Source: Spodoptera frugiperda (Eukaryota; Arthropoda; Insecta; Lepidoptera; Noctuidae). From it: DNA of 64,000 nt. Below, piece after piece: positions 12,301-27,300 of this stretch. The notes beneath the pieces were generated by a model. That model did no database searches. It was not told the origin of the DNA and was given only the letters and a program-made list of their open reading frames with translations. The first letter of the stretch is position 1. Each line of letters begins with the position of its first letter. The stretch is from NCBI RefSeq assembly GCF_023101765.2, contig NC_064227.1, positions 310,001-374,000 on the forward strand, given 5' to 3'. Both the position numbers and the translations under genes were made by a program.

Positions 12301-15300
12301 TATTTTAATTAACTATCTATAGTCTACGTATTGTGCGCAAAATCGAAGACTGGTCTGCAAACAATGGATTTTATTTTTAGATTTGCTTAGTGTCATAGGT
12401 GTAACTATTTGTGGATATAGGTAACAATACAATAACGATTTTTAATATTCTAAAATAGCATGTTTCATTGTACCTAATTGTGCATCACCGTATGTATGGT
12501 ATTTTTGATTTTTTTAAAGGAGTAAAATCATCCAATTACTTCTCCCGCCTCGGACGAGGCGAGAGGGAGTGTCAGACTCCTGCTTTTCGAGTCGCAGCCC
12601 TGGTAAACCCGTTAGGTAGCCTGCAGCTCTGGACCGTATCTATGGCTACAGCTATGTTTTTGGGTACCGTACGCATTGAATCATGAAAATTTAACAATAT
12701 TCACTTTTTTCCGATGACCTTTGACCTTTTTATTACTTTTAGACAAGTGAAAAAGCTAGACAATAACTATTAGGTTAAATATAAACAGCCTCTTTCAACC
12801 AAACCACTAAACTCAACAAAACAGTAATTCACCCAAAACTCTAACTCAAAAAACCACTTCCAATCTTTCCATTCCACCCAAAAACCCAGATCAATAAGCT
12901 AAGAGCTCACTCAATGTTTTTAGGTTATTCACAAACCATGAACAATATTTGCATGCGACGGAGCTGAGCGGTGCCCTATCTAGATTCCGATCAATCATAT
13001 TTTGGATTTGACAGGAGATAACGTGCCTACGTATTGTAGGAACAACGGTCTGATGACACGGTGATAATCTTACAAGGTATTCAGGTTTTAAATTTAGATT
13101 TTTCTTTGAGCACCAGTTCTCAGATTATTTTGATTTTTTTCTTTTTGTAATGTTGAGTTAGTAAGCGCCTGTTTCACCACCTTCATATACAGGGTGTCCC
13201 TGAAATCGACGTCCAACGGGCGCTAGATGATCAGCAAGGTTCCAACTGTTATCAGAAAAATATAAAAAAATTCTAAGTCCTACAGTTTTTAAATTACAGT
13301 GACTTATGTGTTAACCACGAAAAAGTACACCCTGTGCCAGTCTTTTGACTCTTGTTGCTACAAATCTTTATTTTTTCGTCTGCAGTCTTCCTTACATTAT
13401 CCTGAATAGTACTCCAGTAATATGGAATCATAAATTCCTAGCCAACTGCTTTAGATTGGAAAACATTGTTAGTTTTAGAGGAACCAAATACTCTGAATAA
13501 AATTTTCACCTTACTTTAAGTGACTGTACTGAATAAATTATGTATGGCGCTAATAGTGGCAAATTTCGCCAAAGTTGGCGCATTTAATAAGGATTATAAA
13601 ATGGTATGGCACTTTGCAAATTATTTCTTAAATTCGACACAAAAAAAGATTTTTCAACGAAACTCCGTTTCGATGAATTTATTTGAAGTTACTAAAAATT
13701 CTTCTAGTGTACTCAAATCATACATTATAACCTCGTATGCACTAGACAACACTTTTCACGCGATTTGTTATCATCATGTTGAAAATCAGTGAGGATCTCT
13801 TGTCAAACAACATTGTCTGTTTACCCGTGATTTCGCTTGCAGCATTCGTCGGCAATATTATCGCTAGACGAACTGGTGTTGTGCATCTCGAGCCATCGTA
13901 TCCGGGCTTCGGCATTTTAGCTGAGCACTGGCTTTTTTGCGCCGTATTGATTATTTATTTTTTAAATATTTTTTTTGCTTTACCTGCAATTCCTTGTAAC
14001 GGTGAAAATAATTATTTCTCGACAAACTAAAGAATATTTGATGCTTCATCCCGCATTTGATCACAAGGCATGAACACGTAACTTAATCGGAGGATTCACC
14101 CATTTCTTTTTTTTTTTTTTGATGTGGATATGACGAGTAATTGTACGTAACGGATCATGTACACCATACCACTACCGCGTCGATATGCTGTGTACATGAA
14201 TCTGCCGCGTCCGTTCCTTTTGATTTTACTACACATTTGATAATGTGTTTGATGCACTATGAACATCATATTGCAATCATTCAATATTATTTAGTGAAAC
14301 ATGATACTCAACATCAGTTCCTCTTGTAAGTCTAGTAATATTGCCGACGAAAGCTGCAAGCGAAATCATGAGTAGACATACAAAGTTGTTTGACAAGAGA
14401 TCCTCGCTGATTTTAAACATGATGATAACAAATCGCGTGAAAAGTGTTGTCTAGTGCATACGAGGTTATAACGTATGATTTGAGTACACTAGAAGAATTT
14501 TTAGTAACTTCAAATAAATTCATCGAAACGGAGTTTCGTTGAAAAATCTTTTTTTGTGTCGAATTTAAGAAATAATTTGCTAAGTGCCATACCATTTTAT
14601 AATCCTTATTAAATGCGCCAACTTTGGCGAAATTTGCCACTATTAGCGCCATACATAATTTATTCAGTACAGTCACTTAAAGTAAGGTGAAAATTTTAGT
14701 CAGAGTATTTGGTTCCTCTAAAACTAACAATGTTTTCCAATCTAAAGCAGTTGGCAAGGAATTTATGATTCCATATTACTGGAGTACTATTCAGGATAAT
14801 GTAAGGAAGACTGCAGACGAAAAAATAAAGATTTGTAGCAACAAGAGTCAAAAGACTGGCACAGGGTGTACTTTTTCGTGGATAACACATAAGTCACTGT
14901 AATTTAAAAACTGTAGGACTTAGAATTTTTTTATATTTTTCTGATAACAGTTGGAAGCTTGCTGATTATCTAGTGCCCGTTGGACGTCGAGTTCAGGGAC
15001 ACCCTGTATGTATGAGTAAGTGCTCGATAAACTTATGTTACAAATTACGTTCTTAATTCAAAGTTATCTGATACATAGCGGCTATCCAGACAATGTGAAA
15101 TAAGTCCTAAGTCTCGTATTTGATTATCGCTTTGAGTAGATATAATACCAATCAGGTACTAAGTAGTTGTAGGTCTAACCAACGAAACAAGGAAGCCTAT
15201 AATATGACGGTCCAGCATCTTAACTATGTCAATAAAAACTAAAAACTCAAAATAATGGCAAAACACTCGTCATTATCGCCTTTATAATATTAGTATGGAT

Positions 15301-18300
15301 GCATAGTAAAGATTAGATTTTAGGATAAGGGACAACAAACAGAAGAATAGTTTCGATTCAGTAAAAAACTCTAGATAGATAAAAACAACGTAACTAAATA
15401 CCTACATAGAGTGAGTCAAATCGTTAACCAATTTCGACGAGTACTTATTTACTCACTTGTAATTTTAGTTAAAAAACAATCGCGATAAATTAATTGTTGA
15501 TCACTACCGGATAATCAACTTTCAAGGCAAATCTCTCGTATAAAAAATATTCTTAAACAAGATCTGCAGATTTCTATCAATAGATAAATAATTACTCTTA
15601 CTGACTAAAAACCACCCCGTTCTTACTCTTCCTTTTTGAGCCGGAGCCCCGGTAATCCGCTAGGTAGTCCGTAGTTTCGGGTATCAGCCCTGCTGGGCCC
15701 CATCTGTGGTGGTCTGGTGGATATTTGAGCGGACTGACGTACGATGCGTCGTACGTACGGGTCTGGTTACTGGTTCAGGTCGGGCGGCGAGCTTGCCAGG
15801 CTCACTGCAAATATATTTATTTTTGTTTATTTAAACTTAATGCACAATCACGGTACAAAGGCACACAATGACACAGGCATTCTTTCTTGTCAACCTAGGA
15901 CAAGAAAAAATGCCTAGGTGTTGCAGGGACAGGGCCCAGTAGGGCTGATGCCTGCTCCGGAGCTGCGGACTACCTAGCGGGTTTACCGGGGCTCCGGTTT
16001 GACAAGCAGGAGTAGGAACGGGGTGGTTTTTAGTCAGTAAGAGTCTGACACTCCCTCTTGCCTCGCCCAGGGCGAGAGAAGTCATTGGATGATTTCCCCC
16101 CTCAAAAAAACTGCCCAATTAAACTTAGCCCGACCCAGGAAACAAACCCAAGACTCTTTGTCCGGCAGTCGCACTTGTGATCACTCGACCACCGAGGCAG
16201 TCGAGATGTACTAGATCTATGCTATAAATAGCTAGCTAACATACGCACCTACACACATACACACACGGAGACGTGCCATCAATACAAGTAACTAACTTAC
16301 ACAATTAAACTTAGCTGTTAACATTGCTTCGTTAAGTTCCCACTGTTTGACAGCCCGATGTAACTGGATTCTGTCACTTACCTGACATTTATTACAAGTA
16401 GGTACGTACAATAATTAATTACCTATACTAATTATTTATTGAGCTGATGGTTTTCCTTATAATAAAATTGTTTAAGTAGTTATTAGAGCCTCATAAAATA
16501 AATAATGAATTTGTTAATAGGTTAAGGAAAAATCGACCGTGTAATTGTCTGTTATTATTAAAAACAAATTAAGGTGGGATAGTCATCCAATGACTTCTCA
16601 CCAGGCTGTAGCCTGGAAACTAAGCCTAGAATTTGATTAGTAGGAAACTAGCTTGACTAGTAAAAAATTCAAATTCAATATCTACTTTTTTCGAAACGTC
16701 AAAGATGATATTTTGCATGAAAATGTTTGTTATGACGTCATCAGATTTTTACATCAAATAACAGACTTATTTTAGCAGAAAAAAACTAAACATAAATGAA
16801 AATGATAAATTAACGAAGTATCATCAAATATGAATGAAAGTGTGAATATTTTATTGTATTGGAAAGTCGAAATAATGTATTATTGACTTAACAAAACATG
16901 CATCACTACAATCACATTTAGCAAGCAACAATAATATTAAAGTAACACACACACACACAAATCTACATACAAAATACTACCCCAAACAGCTCAATACGAA
17001 GCATGTAATTTGTACAGACACATTTTCATTTTAATCGCAGTATCCAGCCTCCACTCGCTGTTATCAAAATGAAAATCGTCGGCGCCCGAAATATGCCGAA
17101 CGCTCCCGATGATTGACGAACCGTATCAACGCTGAAGGCTTTTGTTCAGGGACTGTAGTTTCATTTCAGAAACGAGATATTACGTTCCGTTTTAATTAGT
17201 CGATATGGTTCGGTGGTTTTGAGGGAGGCTGGTTATGTTGGGGTTGTAGGTTCGTTTTTTATAAGCAGGTGAAATGTTGTGATATCTTGATTTGGGATTA
17301 GGTGAATGATGTTTAAATTTAACTGTTACGTCTGGAGTTCCACAAGGATCCATTTTGGGTCCTCTTCTCTTTATTTTATTTATAAATGACATTAAACAAT
17401 GTTTCATCAACTCTCGTTTTCTAATGTACGCAGATGACATTAAAATCTATACTCCTTGCAAAACGATAGAGGATTGTTTACACTTTGATGTTCACCATAA
17501 TGCAATAATAAATAAAGCATTTCAAATGTTCGGTTTCGTCATGAGATCCTCTCGTGACTTTGTGCGTCCCTCTACGTTCTTACTGCTTTACAAAACATTA
17601 ATCAGATCTCAGTTAGAGTACGCTTCTCCCATCTGGAATCCTTTATACGAAAAGTATATTTCTGGTTTAGAAATGGTGCACAAAAAGTTTCTGCGTTCTA
17701 TGAACTATAAGTGTTATCACTCAAAAGCTCCATACACACAATTGTTAGAAAAGTATAATATATTGAGCCTACAGCACAGACGAATGCTATTATCGGTTAT
17801 GATGCTACATGGTTTGTGTAACAATAGATTTGACTGTACTGACTTAACCAATAAATTATGTTATACGGTACCCAGAACTGTCATCCGGCGAGAGGTGCGC
17901 GCCTCTCATCTGTTTTATATTGAGTCCTGCAAAACGAATGCTGGAGTGCGTGTGCCTCTTCGCCGTATTGCGGACATATATAACTCGCATTTCACACAAC
18001 TCGACATATTTAATCTAACTAATAATCAGTTTAAAATGAAAGCTGTTAAACTTTTGTCTGAAATTGTAATTAGAGGCTAATCAGCCGCGAATCTATTACC
18101 TTTATATATTTTATTTATTTTCTGTAATGTGTTTTCATACTTTCTTTGTCATTTCTTTTGTTAACTTGTGGACAATGGTATGGGTTGCATGATTGTTACT
18201 TAGTTTTAATACTTTATTTGTTATGTTTAATTATGCAACTGTTTTTTGTCCCTTAATAAATAAATAAATAAATAAATACATTGAAAAGTCGAACGACTGT

Positions 18301-21300
18301 ATGTATGTAACATGCTGCTCATAAATATGAGCCTCTAGCATGGCTTGAAACTAGTCGAGTTCCTTGTCAAACAGTAATTACCTACGTGAGTAAGCCGATA
18401 ACATAAAAATTAATTAAGTATGTCTCACGAAAGTTATGATACAATTAAAGATCTTATTTAAGTAATAATAAAGTTTTTGCATTATTTTACTGGGTCAATT
18501 TACCTATCTGTCCATGGGTTCCACTGATTATATTACTCGAGAAAAGTCAGGTAGCATCAGGTACCATAAAAATCCAGGGTCCCATTTGAATATACAAAAA
18601 GGCAAAGGTACTAGCTTAGATGTCTTAAGTACTTATTAGTTCAGAAGGCTTAAAAAATAATTGAACCATATTACATTTGTAAGAAAAACAGTTAAAAATA
18701 AGAACAAAACCTGACCTGCTCTTTGTTACAAAAGATAAAGCAACTCTTTTCTTCCATGACCTTTGGGAACGTTGGCAATATTCCGAAAAGTCCAAGGTTG
18801 TAAGCCGGGCTGAAGTAAAGAGCGACACAAACAAAGTGTCGCATTTCTTACATACTGCCAGTTGTTTGACAATTGAGCACTTTTGTTAAATAAATACATT
18901 ATTGCTATTTACTATTACTTTTCACAACTTCCTCTTCCGCTTTTGATAAAAAGGTTGTATATGTCATCCAGCTCGGGGTCTCGGGTTCGATTCCATGGGC
19001 GATCAATTATTCTTTGAATTTAATTGTAAACAAATTCCGTTATTGGGGACTACTGGAATAGCTACTATGTCAATACATAGGTTTCCTGATAGGGTGTCTT
19101 CAAGGCCAGAGTGAACAGGTTGCTTATGGGCAGACGTACTCCATCGTAGGCCGCATCATCACTTACCATCAGGTGAGATAGCGGAAAAACGTCGAACCAT
19201 CAAACGTAAAAAAAATTGGTGATATTCAATTTTACCTTTTTTTCAGCCATTGTCGTCCCACTGCAGGCCAAAGGCCTACCCTCCTTCCACTCTCCACGTC
19301 TCTCTCTTATTAGATTATTTTCTAAAAAATATAGTTATTCCTTTAAAAAAAACAGATATAAATAGGTACGGTACAACAACATTATCACAATCAAGTTTAA
19401 GTCTCACAAAGTTCAAACATTATAAACTAAAGGTCCTAACATAAGCTATTTCAAGACACGCGACATACTGCCATAATCTTAGAATTTAATGGAGACCATA
19501 TTAATAAAGATTAGCTAAATTATTCCTCTACATATAACATAACAGTTACTTGTCCATGGTTTTAATGGTTAGTGCTTGAAAAGGGTGAGATATGAACCTA
19601 CGACCTTTTGAGTCGGCAACTTGTATGGGGCTTTAGTTAGGTATGATTCGGCGATTTCGTGTATTCAATGGCAATACTACATTAATTCATGGTTTATGTT
19701 AATGAGTCTACCTAATAGGTGGTAAGCCCTGATCCGCACTGCTTAGAAAGGCAGGAACTGCGTACTACCTAGCGGGTTTACCGGGGCCCCGGCTCGAAAA
19801 GCAGAAGTTGGAAAGCCAGTAAGAGTCTCACACTCCCTGTCACCTCTCCCAAGACGGGAGAAGTCATTGGATGATTTTTCTTCCCTCGAAAAAAAGGGGT
19901 GAGCCAATTGCCATAGATCGAACATAACTAAACTCCATGCTACTACGAGAATTTTGACATTTAATTGCTTTACCCAACTAGGGAATCGAAATTGATATCC
20001 TGACTAAAATCTTTGATAAAAAAGTACTTTTATTCAATCCTATAAATGTTTTTGAAATAAATCTCCCTTTAACATAGTTTCGTGTCAGGTATCGGTAGTG
20101 GGAGTGTCGGTGTTGCCAGCCTTCTGAACACGTTTCCGGTTGCCAGTTAACTAAATATTTTCCTGAGCGAAATGTTATTTTTTGTGTTAAAGGATTCTTT
20201 TTTTTTGGCTTTTTGAGAATATTTTGATATTTATTTTACGTTTTACAAAAACATGTAGGTAGTCTTCACATAATTATTTGATTAAATAAATTAAAATCTC
20301 TCAACATATTTTTTAGAATAAAAAAGATCCATTAGGATTATTAAGTTTTTGGGGCCCAGTAGGGTTGATGCTCGATCCGGAGCTGCGGACAACGTAAAAG
20401 GTTACCGGGGCTCCGGCTCAAAGCAGGAGAAGGAACGGGGTGGTTTTTAGTCAGTAAGAGTCTGACACTCCCTCCCGCCTCACCCAAGGCGGGAGAAGTC
20501 ATTGGATGATTTTCCCCCTCAAAAAAAAAAAGGATTATTAAGTTTAAGCTTAGTTAAGTCAATTTTGTACTTATTTTAAATATTATTTTTTATTAAAGAG
20601 ATTTCCCCCTTTGCGTAAGAGCGTCATCACATCATCACACTCTTATTGACTAAAAATAAACCGTTTTTTTAAACCTCAAAATCGAACAATACCTACTTTG
20701 ATCAACCCGGTATTAGACCAAACGGTAGCCATTAGGAATATTTGTTACTTATTCGATATTAGACACGCAGATAACAATAGCGGGTAATACCGCAGTAATA
20801 CTGACCAGTTATTAGGCTTCCAACACAATATTACTAATTACACTGCCCAATATGAACACTGATACAGTGGACTGTGGATATTTTCTGGATACTACTGGGT
20901 TTGTAACTGTTTATGTAGGTAGGTTATACTATAGCATGATTAATGCAACGTCTCGCCTTTTATCCCCGAAGGTAAAGGCTGAGGTGTACATTACGGCTAT
21001 ACAATGTACACCCACTATTCACCATTTATGTTGTTATAAGTCCCATGTAATAGGGGTGTGAGCGTAAATTAATGTTAGAGGTTATTGAACATAATTATCA
21101 TCATCAACATCAACGGCAAGGGACAATCCACTGACTAGCCTTTTCTCTTGGGCTCCGGCACAGTAGTAGGAACAAAGTGGTTTTTAGTCAGTAACAGTCT
21201 TAACTCCCTCTCGCCTCGCCCAAGGGTGGAGAAGTCATTGGATGATTTACCTCCTCAAAAAGAAAAAAGACTGAGCCTCTTCGGTTGGCTACGGCTCGAA

Positions 21301-24300
21301 AAGCAGGAATTGGAACGGGGTGGATTTTGTCAGTAAGAGTCTTACACTCCCTTTTGCCTCGCCCAAGGCAAGAGAATACATGAGATGACTTAGCCCTTAA
21401 AAAAAAGACTGAGCCTCTTCTACATAAAACACTACAGAAGAGTTTTCGTGCCACCAAAAATAAGTTTTCCAAAATCGGTTTATAAACTCCTGGTAAAAAA
21501 TATGAACATAGAAAAGTGCTTAGAGCCAAAAAATGTAGCGACATTTTTAACTCCGATGATCTAGTACAAAGTTTAGACGGATTCGTTGAGTTCTTGCTCC
21601 TTATTTTAAAGTACTACGTAGATATTTTAATAATAACAAAATTACTCGAATTTCTCCTGAAGACGGAATTTCTATTTTGCTGTTAATTAATTTTTAACCT
21701 ACTTAGAAAAAAGGAGGTGCTTAGTATGCACATATGAATGTTTGTGCGTGATAATCTCGCGTTTGGCTGAACAGATTGTAATGCGGTTTTCAAACTTAGG
21801 AGAAGGATTTACGTATATTATCCGACTTAATAAATTTCGGACTTTAACACGTATTTTACATATCGTAATTGAAACGGCTTTTTTAAAGCAAACAATATTG
21901 AGTGAATACGTGCATTACATCCAGTTTTAGTCGTGTTTTAGTCTGTTTATTTGGAAGCAAAAAGCGTTGTTTGTTCTTTATATTAAAGGCTAAAACTATA
22001 ATGTAAAGTTTTTTACATATTTAAAATGGTATTACGCTATTTACCTAGGCTAGACAGCGGCAGCGTTGAACAGTATTTACATAGGTAATACCTACGAATA
22101 AGCGCATGTAATTTAGTTTGAGAAAGTTTGTTTGTTTCAATGTTTATCCGGCAATCACGCTGAGACCACTGAACAGATTTTGATAAAATTTGGTATACAG
22201 AATAGGGTATGAACGGACTTCGGCGATAAGATACTTTTTATCCCACTGGAACGCTGGTAGAAGCCGGTTAAGTATAATTGTTTTACATTTTAGTTTTATA
22301 TTTTTTATTTTAGGTGATATTAAAGCACGGTGCGTATAATGACAATAGGTACTGCTTTAGCATATTAGGAGTATTTTGATTATTTCAATATTAGTTTGTC
22401 GTACCTACTAGAAAACGAAATAATCAACGTATAACAGCAATCACACGCAAAACCAAAAGAAAATCTCTTTAAAAAGCATCTTAAAAATATCACATCACAG
22501 ATATTTTTACCCCAGAAAGGGGGAGAAAATGTCAGTCAGGTGGCAAGTGGCAACCCACGTCATTGTCAACGTTGACGTCATATTAAAAAAAAAAGTACAC
22601 AACTTTTTACGAAATGAGGTTGAACATGTATTCTGAGGCTGTGCCGGCTGCCCCGAGCAGAAGTTTTTTTTTAAAAGGTCACTCAGTGATTATATGGAGA
22701 AAACGTTTCCTATAACATATTATTATGTATAAGTATCTACACTTATCAATAAAATTTGAGTGTGTCTGTTTGTAATATAACCATTTCTTACTATATTCAT
22801 ATGAATATACATACGAAAAAGCGTGGACCAATGTTGACGATACTTTTATTGGTAGGTAGCTGATATACTGAAAAGCGGGAGTAACTTAGCTTACTTTTAT
22901 GTAAGAACATAATAAATACTAAGAAGTAATTATAAATATTTCAGACAGAATTTATTCTAATAATTATTCTAAACTGGCCGAAGTCGCGGACAACAGCTAG
23001 TATTTGTACGTAGTCATAGGAAACTTTTATTTATTTGTTTAGAAGACTATACAAATAAATATCCATTTAATGAAATAAAAATAGAGTTTATACAAAGAAT
23101 CATAAAAGTATTTGTTATTTGGTATATTATAAGGTTTTAATGTCTTGGTAAATAAAGATTCTTATGGTAATTTTACACGCAAACTTTATTTGCTGTTACT
23201 TGATATTTCTAAGTAAATATTTTTGGGAAGCAATTAAACCAGTACTTAATTGTGTACTATAAATACCGACAGTAGTAGACAACATCTATATTTATGAGAA
23301 ACCAATATCTAAATTCGTAAGGTTATCTACTCTACACGTGACCAGAAGGCTGGCTATTTCTTCGCTCAGAAGATAAGCTTTGCCATTCAACGTGGCAATG
23401 CGGCCAGTCTTCTGGGAACGTTCCCCAGTGACAGCGATGCGGACGAATACTTCGACGTCTAAAGGAGATAAATATAATTTTATTTATTTTTATTTATTTT
23501 AGTTTTAAGTTATAGTAATTTGTATATATTTATTAGTTACGAATAAACCTAGTCCTCCTTACCGATTTCGGTAACCGCGACCCAGATAAGCTATCTCCTG
23601 TATTAAGGCCAGAACAAATTTAGTTTTCAAAATCCGATCTCAACTACAGCAGTAAAGCTAGTTGGAAAAGTTATATGTGTAAGAAAAAGAGGATTAAAAA
23701 CCATATCACATAAATGGCTCCACTTTAACCCAGCAAGAGCCGTGCCGTACCCCCTATTACATGGGACTTGTAACATAAATGGTGAAAAGTGGGTTATACA
23801 AAGTACAGTGGCATTATGCGCCATGATCTGCTCCTCGATACTTTAATATGTATACTATAGCTATACCTTCTTACTCCCAATAACAGTTTCGCCATTATAA
23901 CGTGACAATTTCCCCATCCACTACAAAAACCGATAAATATCACAATATCACAATATATCGCCACAAAACATAAGATCAAACACCACTCAGTCAAAGGGGG
24001 GATCATGAAAAATGCCTGAAAAGCTGTAAGTACCTCTCCAGCGGCCTCTGAGAGGGAAGGCCCTCAGAGTGGAGAGGAATGTCTACAGCACTCCACACAA
24101 AAGATGACTTATACATTTTGTATTTATTTATCGGAAAAGTTTTTCAAGGAGTTTTCACCCTTATTCCTAAGACGATATTGATTGATCCGAAAAATATTCC
24201 GTGAGGATTTTCTCCCAATTTTGGTTGGTTTTTGAGAGGTTGTATAATATTTTGTAGATATATATTTGTATGTGTGATACGATTGGTTTGTTAGTTTTCA

Positions 24301-27300
24301 TCTAGTGGGTATGGGTTGAACGAGTAATATTATATTTTTCTGATATCCAAAACTCTTGTCGTGGTAATTGTGACAATCCCTCTTATGTAGAGGAAACTAC
24401 TCAGAAGAGGACTGCATGGGCTCTTGAAGATGGTGACCTATTATTATTCCCATTTCCTTTATGATTTTAGTAGAAAGTGATGACATACTAACAAGAAACA
24501 TCCAATACCATTATTATTTCATCCAGCAAATAACGGAAATTGATTTGGATGATGATAACACAAACTAATTATTTCACAACGATCAAGACTTTCTTTTTGT
24601 TTGCCCTGGGAAGATTATTTTATGTATCGCTCTCCCTTTGGGGGACGAGATGGATATGTGGGAGCCCAGCATAGCCACTAAAAATCCAGGATCTGGGAGG
24701 CCGCCTGCCACTAATGACGGATTGTGACAGCATCACCATGATTTAACATACACCACTATTTATCTCTTTTTTTTCTTGAGGGGATCATCAAATGACCTCT
24801 CTCACCTTGGGCGAGGCAAGAGGGAGTGTCAAACTCTTACTGACTAAAAAACACCCCGTTCCTACTCCTGCTTTTCAAACCGGAGCCCTGGTAAACCCGC
24901 TAGGTAGTCTGCAGGTCCGGATCAGGCATCAGCCCTACTGGGCCCCATCTGTGGTGGTCTGATGGCCCTTTGAGGCGCGCGCAGAACGCGACGCGCCCCA
25001 CGTACGGGTCTGGTTCTATTCGGGCGGCGAACTACCCTTGCTCGCCGTCACTACTTATCCCATAAGTTGATGTTTTAATACATCATTACTGTACATTACC
25101 TACTTATAAAATGCATTTATATTTTTCAAAGTAGAGGTACATTTGCGTTACTTTTACAGAGACAAGACTGAAGTGCTCATGAAACTGAAATTACTCCGCG
25201 TTTATACTCTTGAAACAACTCAGATGTTTCTGTTTTCAGCTTTAAAGAAATTTCAGGATATAAAAATGTAAAAAGCGTTTTCTACGTCCGTTACGTAACA
25301 TCACACTTTTATATATATCCTAGTAGGATAGACAGAGATGGTCATAATTAACTGCAACAGTTTTCTTTGGTACAGTAATAATTGTGATTTTATTATAATT
25401 TTCGTGAGACATACTAAATTAATTATTATGTTATCGGCTTACGTATATTAGTGTAGCAGCACGACAATCGCCGCGGAATGCTGCTCATGAATATGAGCCT
25501 CTAGCATGGCTTGAAACTAGTCGAGTTCCACATCAAACAGTTACGTGAGTAAGCCGATAACATAATAAATAAAATTATGATAACAGCAAACTCCACACTA
25601 TGACCGAAAAGAACAAAAAGAAAATTTCAATAACACATTACTTGCTTAGGTATCAAATCCCAGAATTCTTATTGTAGTCACACTTAAAATCACCCCAAAC
25701 AATCAGCTACCATCAAAAAAAAAAAAAATGTTTCTACAAATGCCCATTGCAGTTTGCATGCCTTCACAAAACTTCCCAACCGCCATTAATCACAATAAAA
25801 GGACCATAACAGACCGCGCCCCGCCATATATTAATATTAAAAAGAAAAAAATGCTAAATAATTTTCGTGGCCGAACACTTACGAGCGTAGATGTGGCTCC
25901 CGATATCGTACGAAATGAAATCCATTTGTTACCGGTCGCGTGCTACGAGTAAATAATATAGGTGCGTTTGGTGTGGTGCTAGTGACGGCGGGTAGCGGGT
26001 AGCGAGGAGCGGAAAGCGGGTGGCAAGACTTATTAAAAGAAATCACAATACTGTTATGTCTCCTCGTCAAATCTCATGTACTTTCATTTTAGTACACCAC
26101 GAGAACATATTCTTCTTTTTTGTCTCCTTTGGTAAAAAAAGAAATGAGACCTATTTCATTTGGAATATAGTAGCATTTACCTAATTAATTAATGTTTAAG
26201 ACACTATATGCCGTCGAAAGATGGATATTGAATATAATTGACTTGAATTGACTTGCACGGTTGGCGTGGTGGCCGTGTCACATGTAACGGGTTCGATTCT
26301 CTCACAGAGTAAATCTTTGTGTGATCCGCAAATTGTTGTTTCGTATCTGGGTGCTATGTGTGAACTTTGTATGTTTGTAACCGCACTCACGAAAAAGTAA
26401 AAAATCTTAGTATAGCAACGTTTGAAATAAACCATACTTACCTAAAATATCCTCAAAGCCAATGGGTATATAAAATATAGCGCCTTGTATATACAAAACC
26501 GCTGGAAAGGCAGAAATAAATCACTTTTTTAATTGGTTTTGATATCGTGTCGGTCGATCATTTGTTGAAAGAGGTGTATGATGACAGCGTACCTAAATCA
26601 TATTTATAAGGTTGGCTTTCCTAATAAAATACTACGCTAGGTACAATTTTTGTTTATGATATTTAAATCTCACTAAGTCGATGTTTCGAAAATCTTCGTA
26701 CTTCTATGGGATCTAAGACGGTGTCTGCTACATATGGTAAATACGGCTTCCCCATATTACACTGTGCTATTTGCAGTCTAATAATACATGCAGAAGCTAG
26801 TAATATATAGGTAATGTGCCCCTCAATCTACCCCTTTAGGGATAAGATAAGGTTCATCTTAAAATCAATCAGATATTGCAACGCTAGCGAATTTAAATAC
26901 AGGATTATAACATTTCTTATACCATTTTTAAAAATAAAATATCGCTGACACTAGCACCAAACCCCAACAGCCCCAGATAGAAAGGTCGGTAAACCAGCTT
27001 AGTTAAATGAAATCTCCGATTTGTTTTATTGACATTGTAAAAAATGTTTCAGCAGGTACCGGGAGGCTACGTTTGTGTCTGCCTCATATTTCAGGAGGCT
27101 TTTTGGCTGAGTAAGAAGGGGAAGAGGAATTACATTGAACCTATTTGTCTTTGCAAAATTATTTATTTGTTGAGTCGCGATTTTGACTTTACTGATCGAA
27201 GTATATGTATAAGTTATTGCTGATCTCTTTTGTGAGTTTTTTCTTAAATAAGTTTGGAAATGTAGTTTGGTGTAGTTTCAGAATTTCTTTCGTTTTTATC

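Noticed and set aside
13520..14676. Two near-identical small ORFs as a duplicated gene
   Set aside because: They are the two arms of one foldback element, in opposite orientation, with no family resemblance.
17192..17440. Minus-strand ORF over the LINE start
   Set aside because: Antisense to clear reverse transcriptase motifs.
24033..24077. microRNA precursor
   Set aside because: Only about 45 nt, stem interrupted, no room for a mature duplex.
26250..26300. tRNA gene (good A/B boxes)
   Set aside because: The head continues into a SINE body found at several other sites; cloverleaf pairing and a terminator are lacking.
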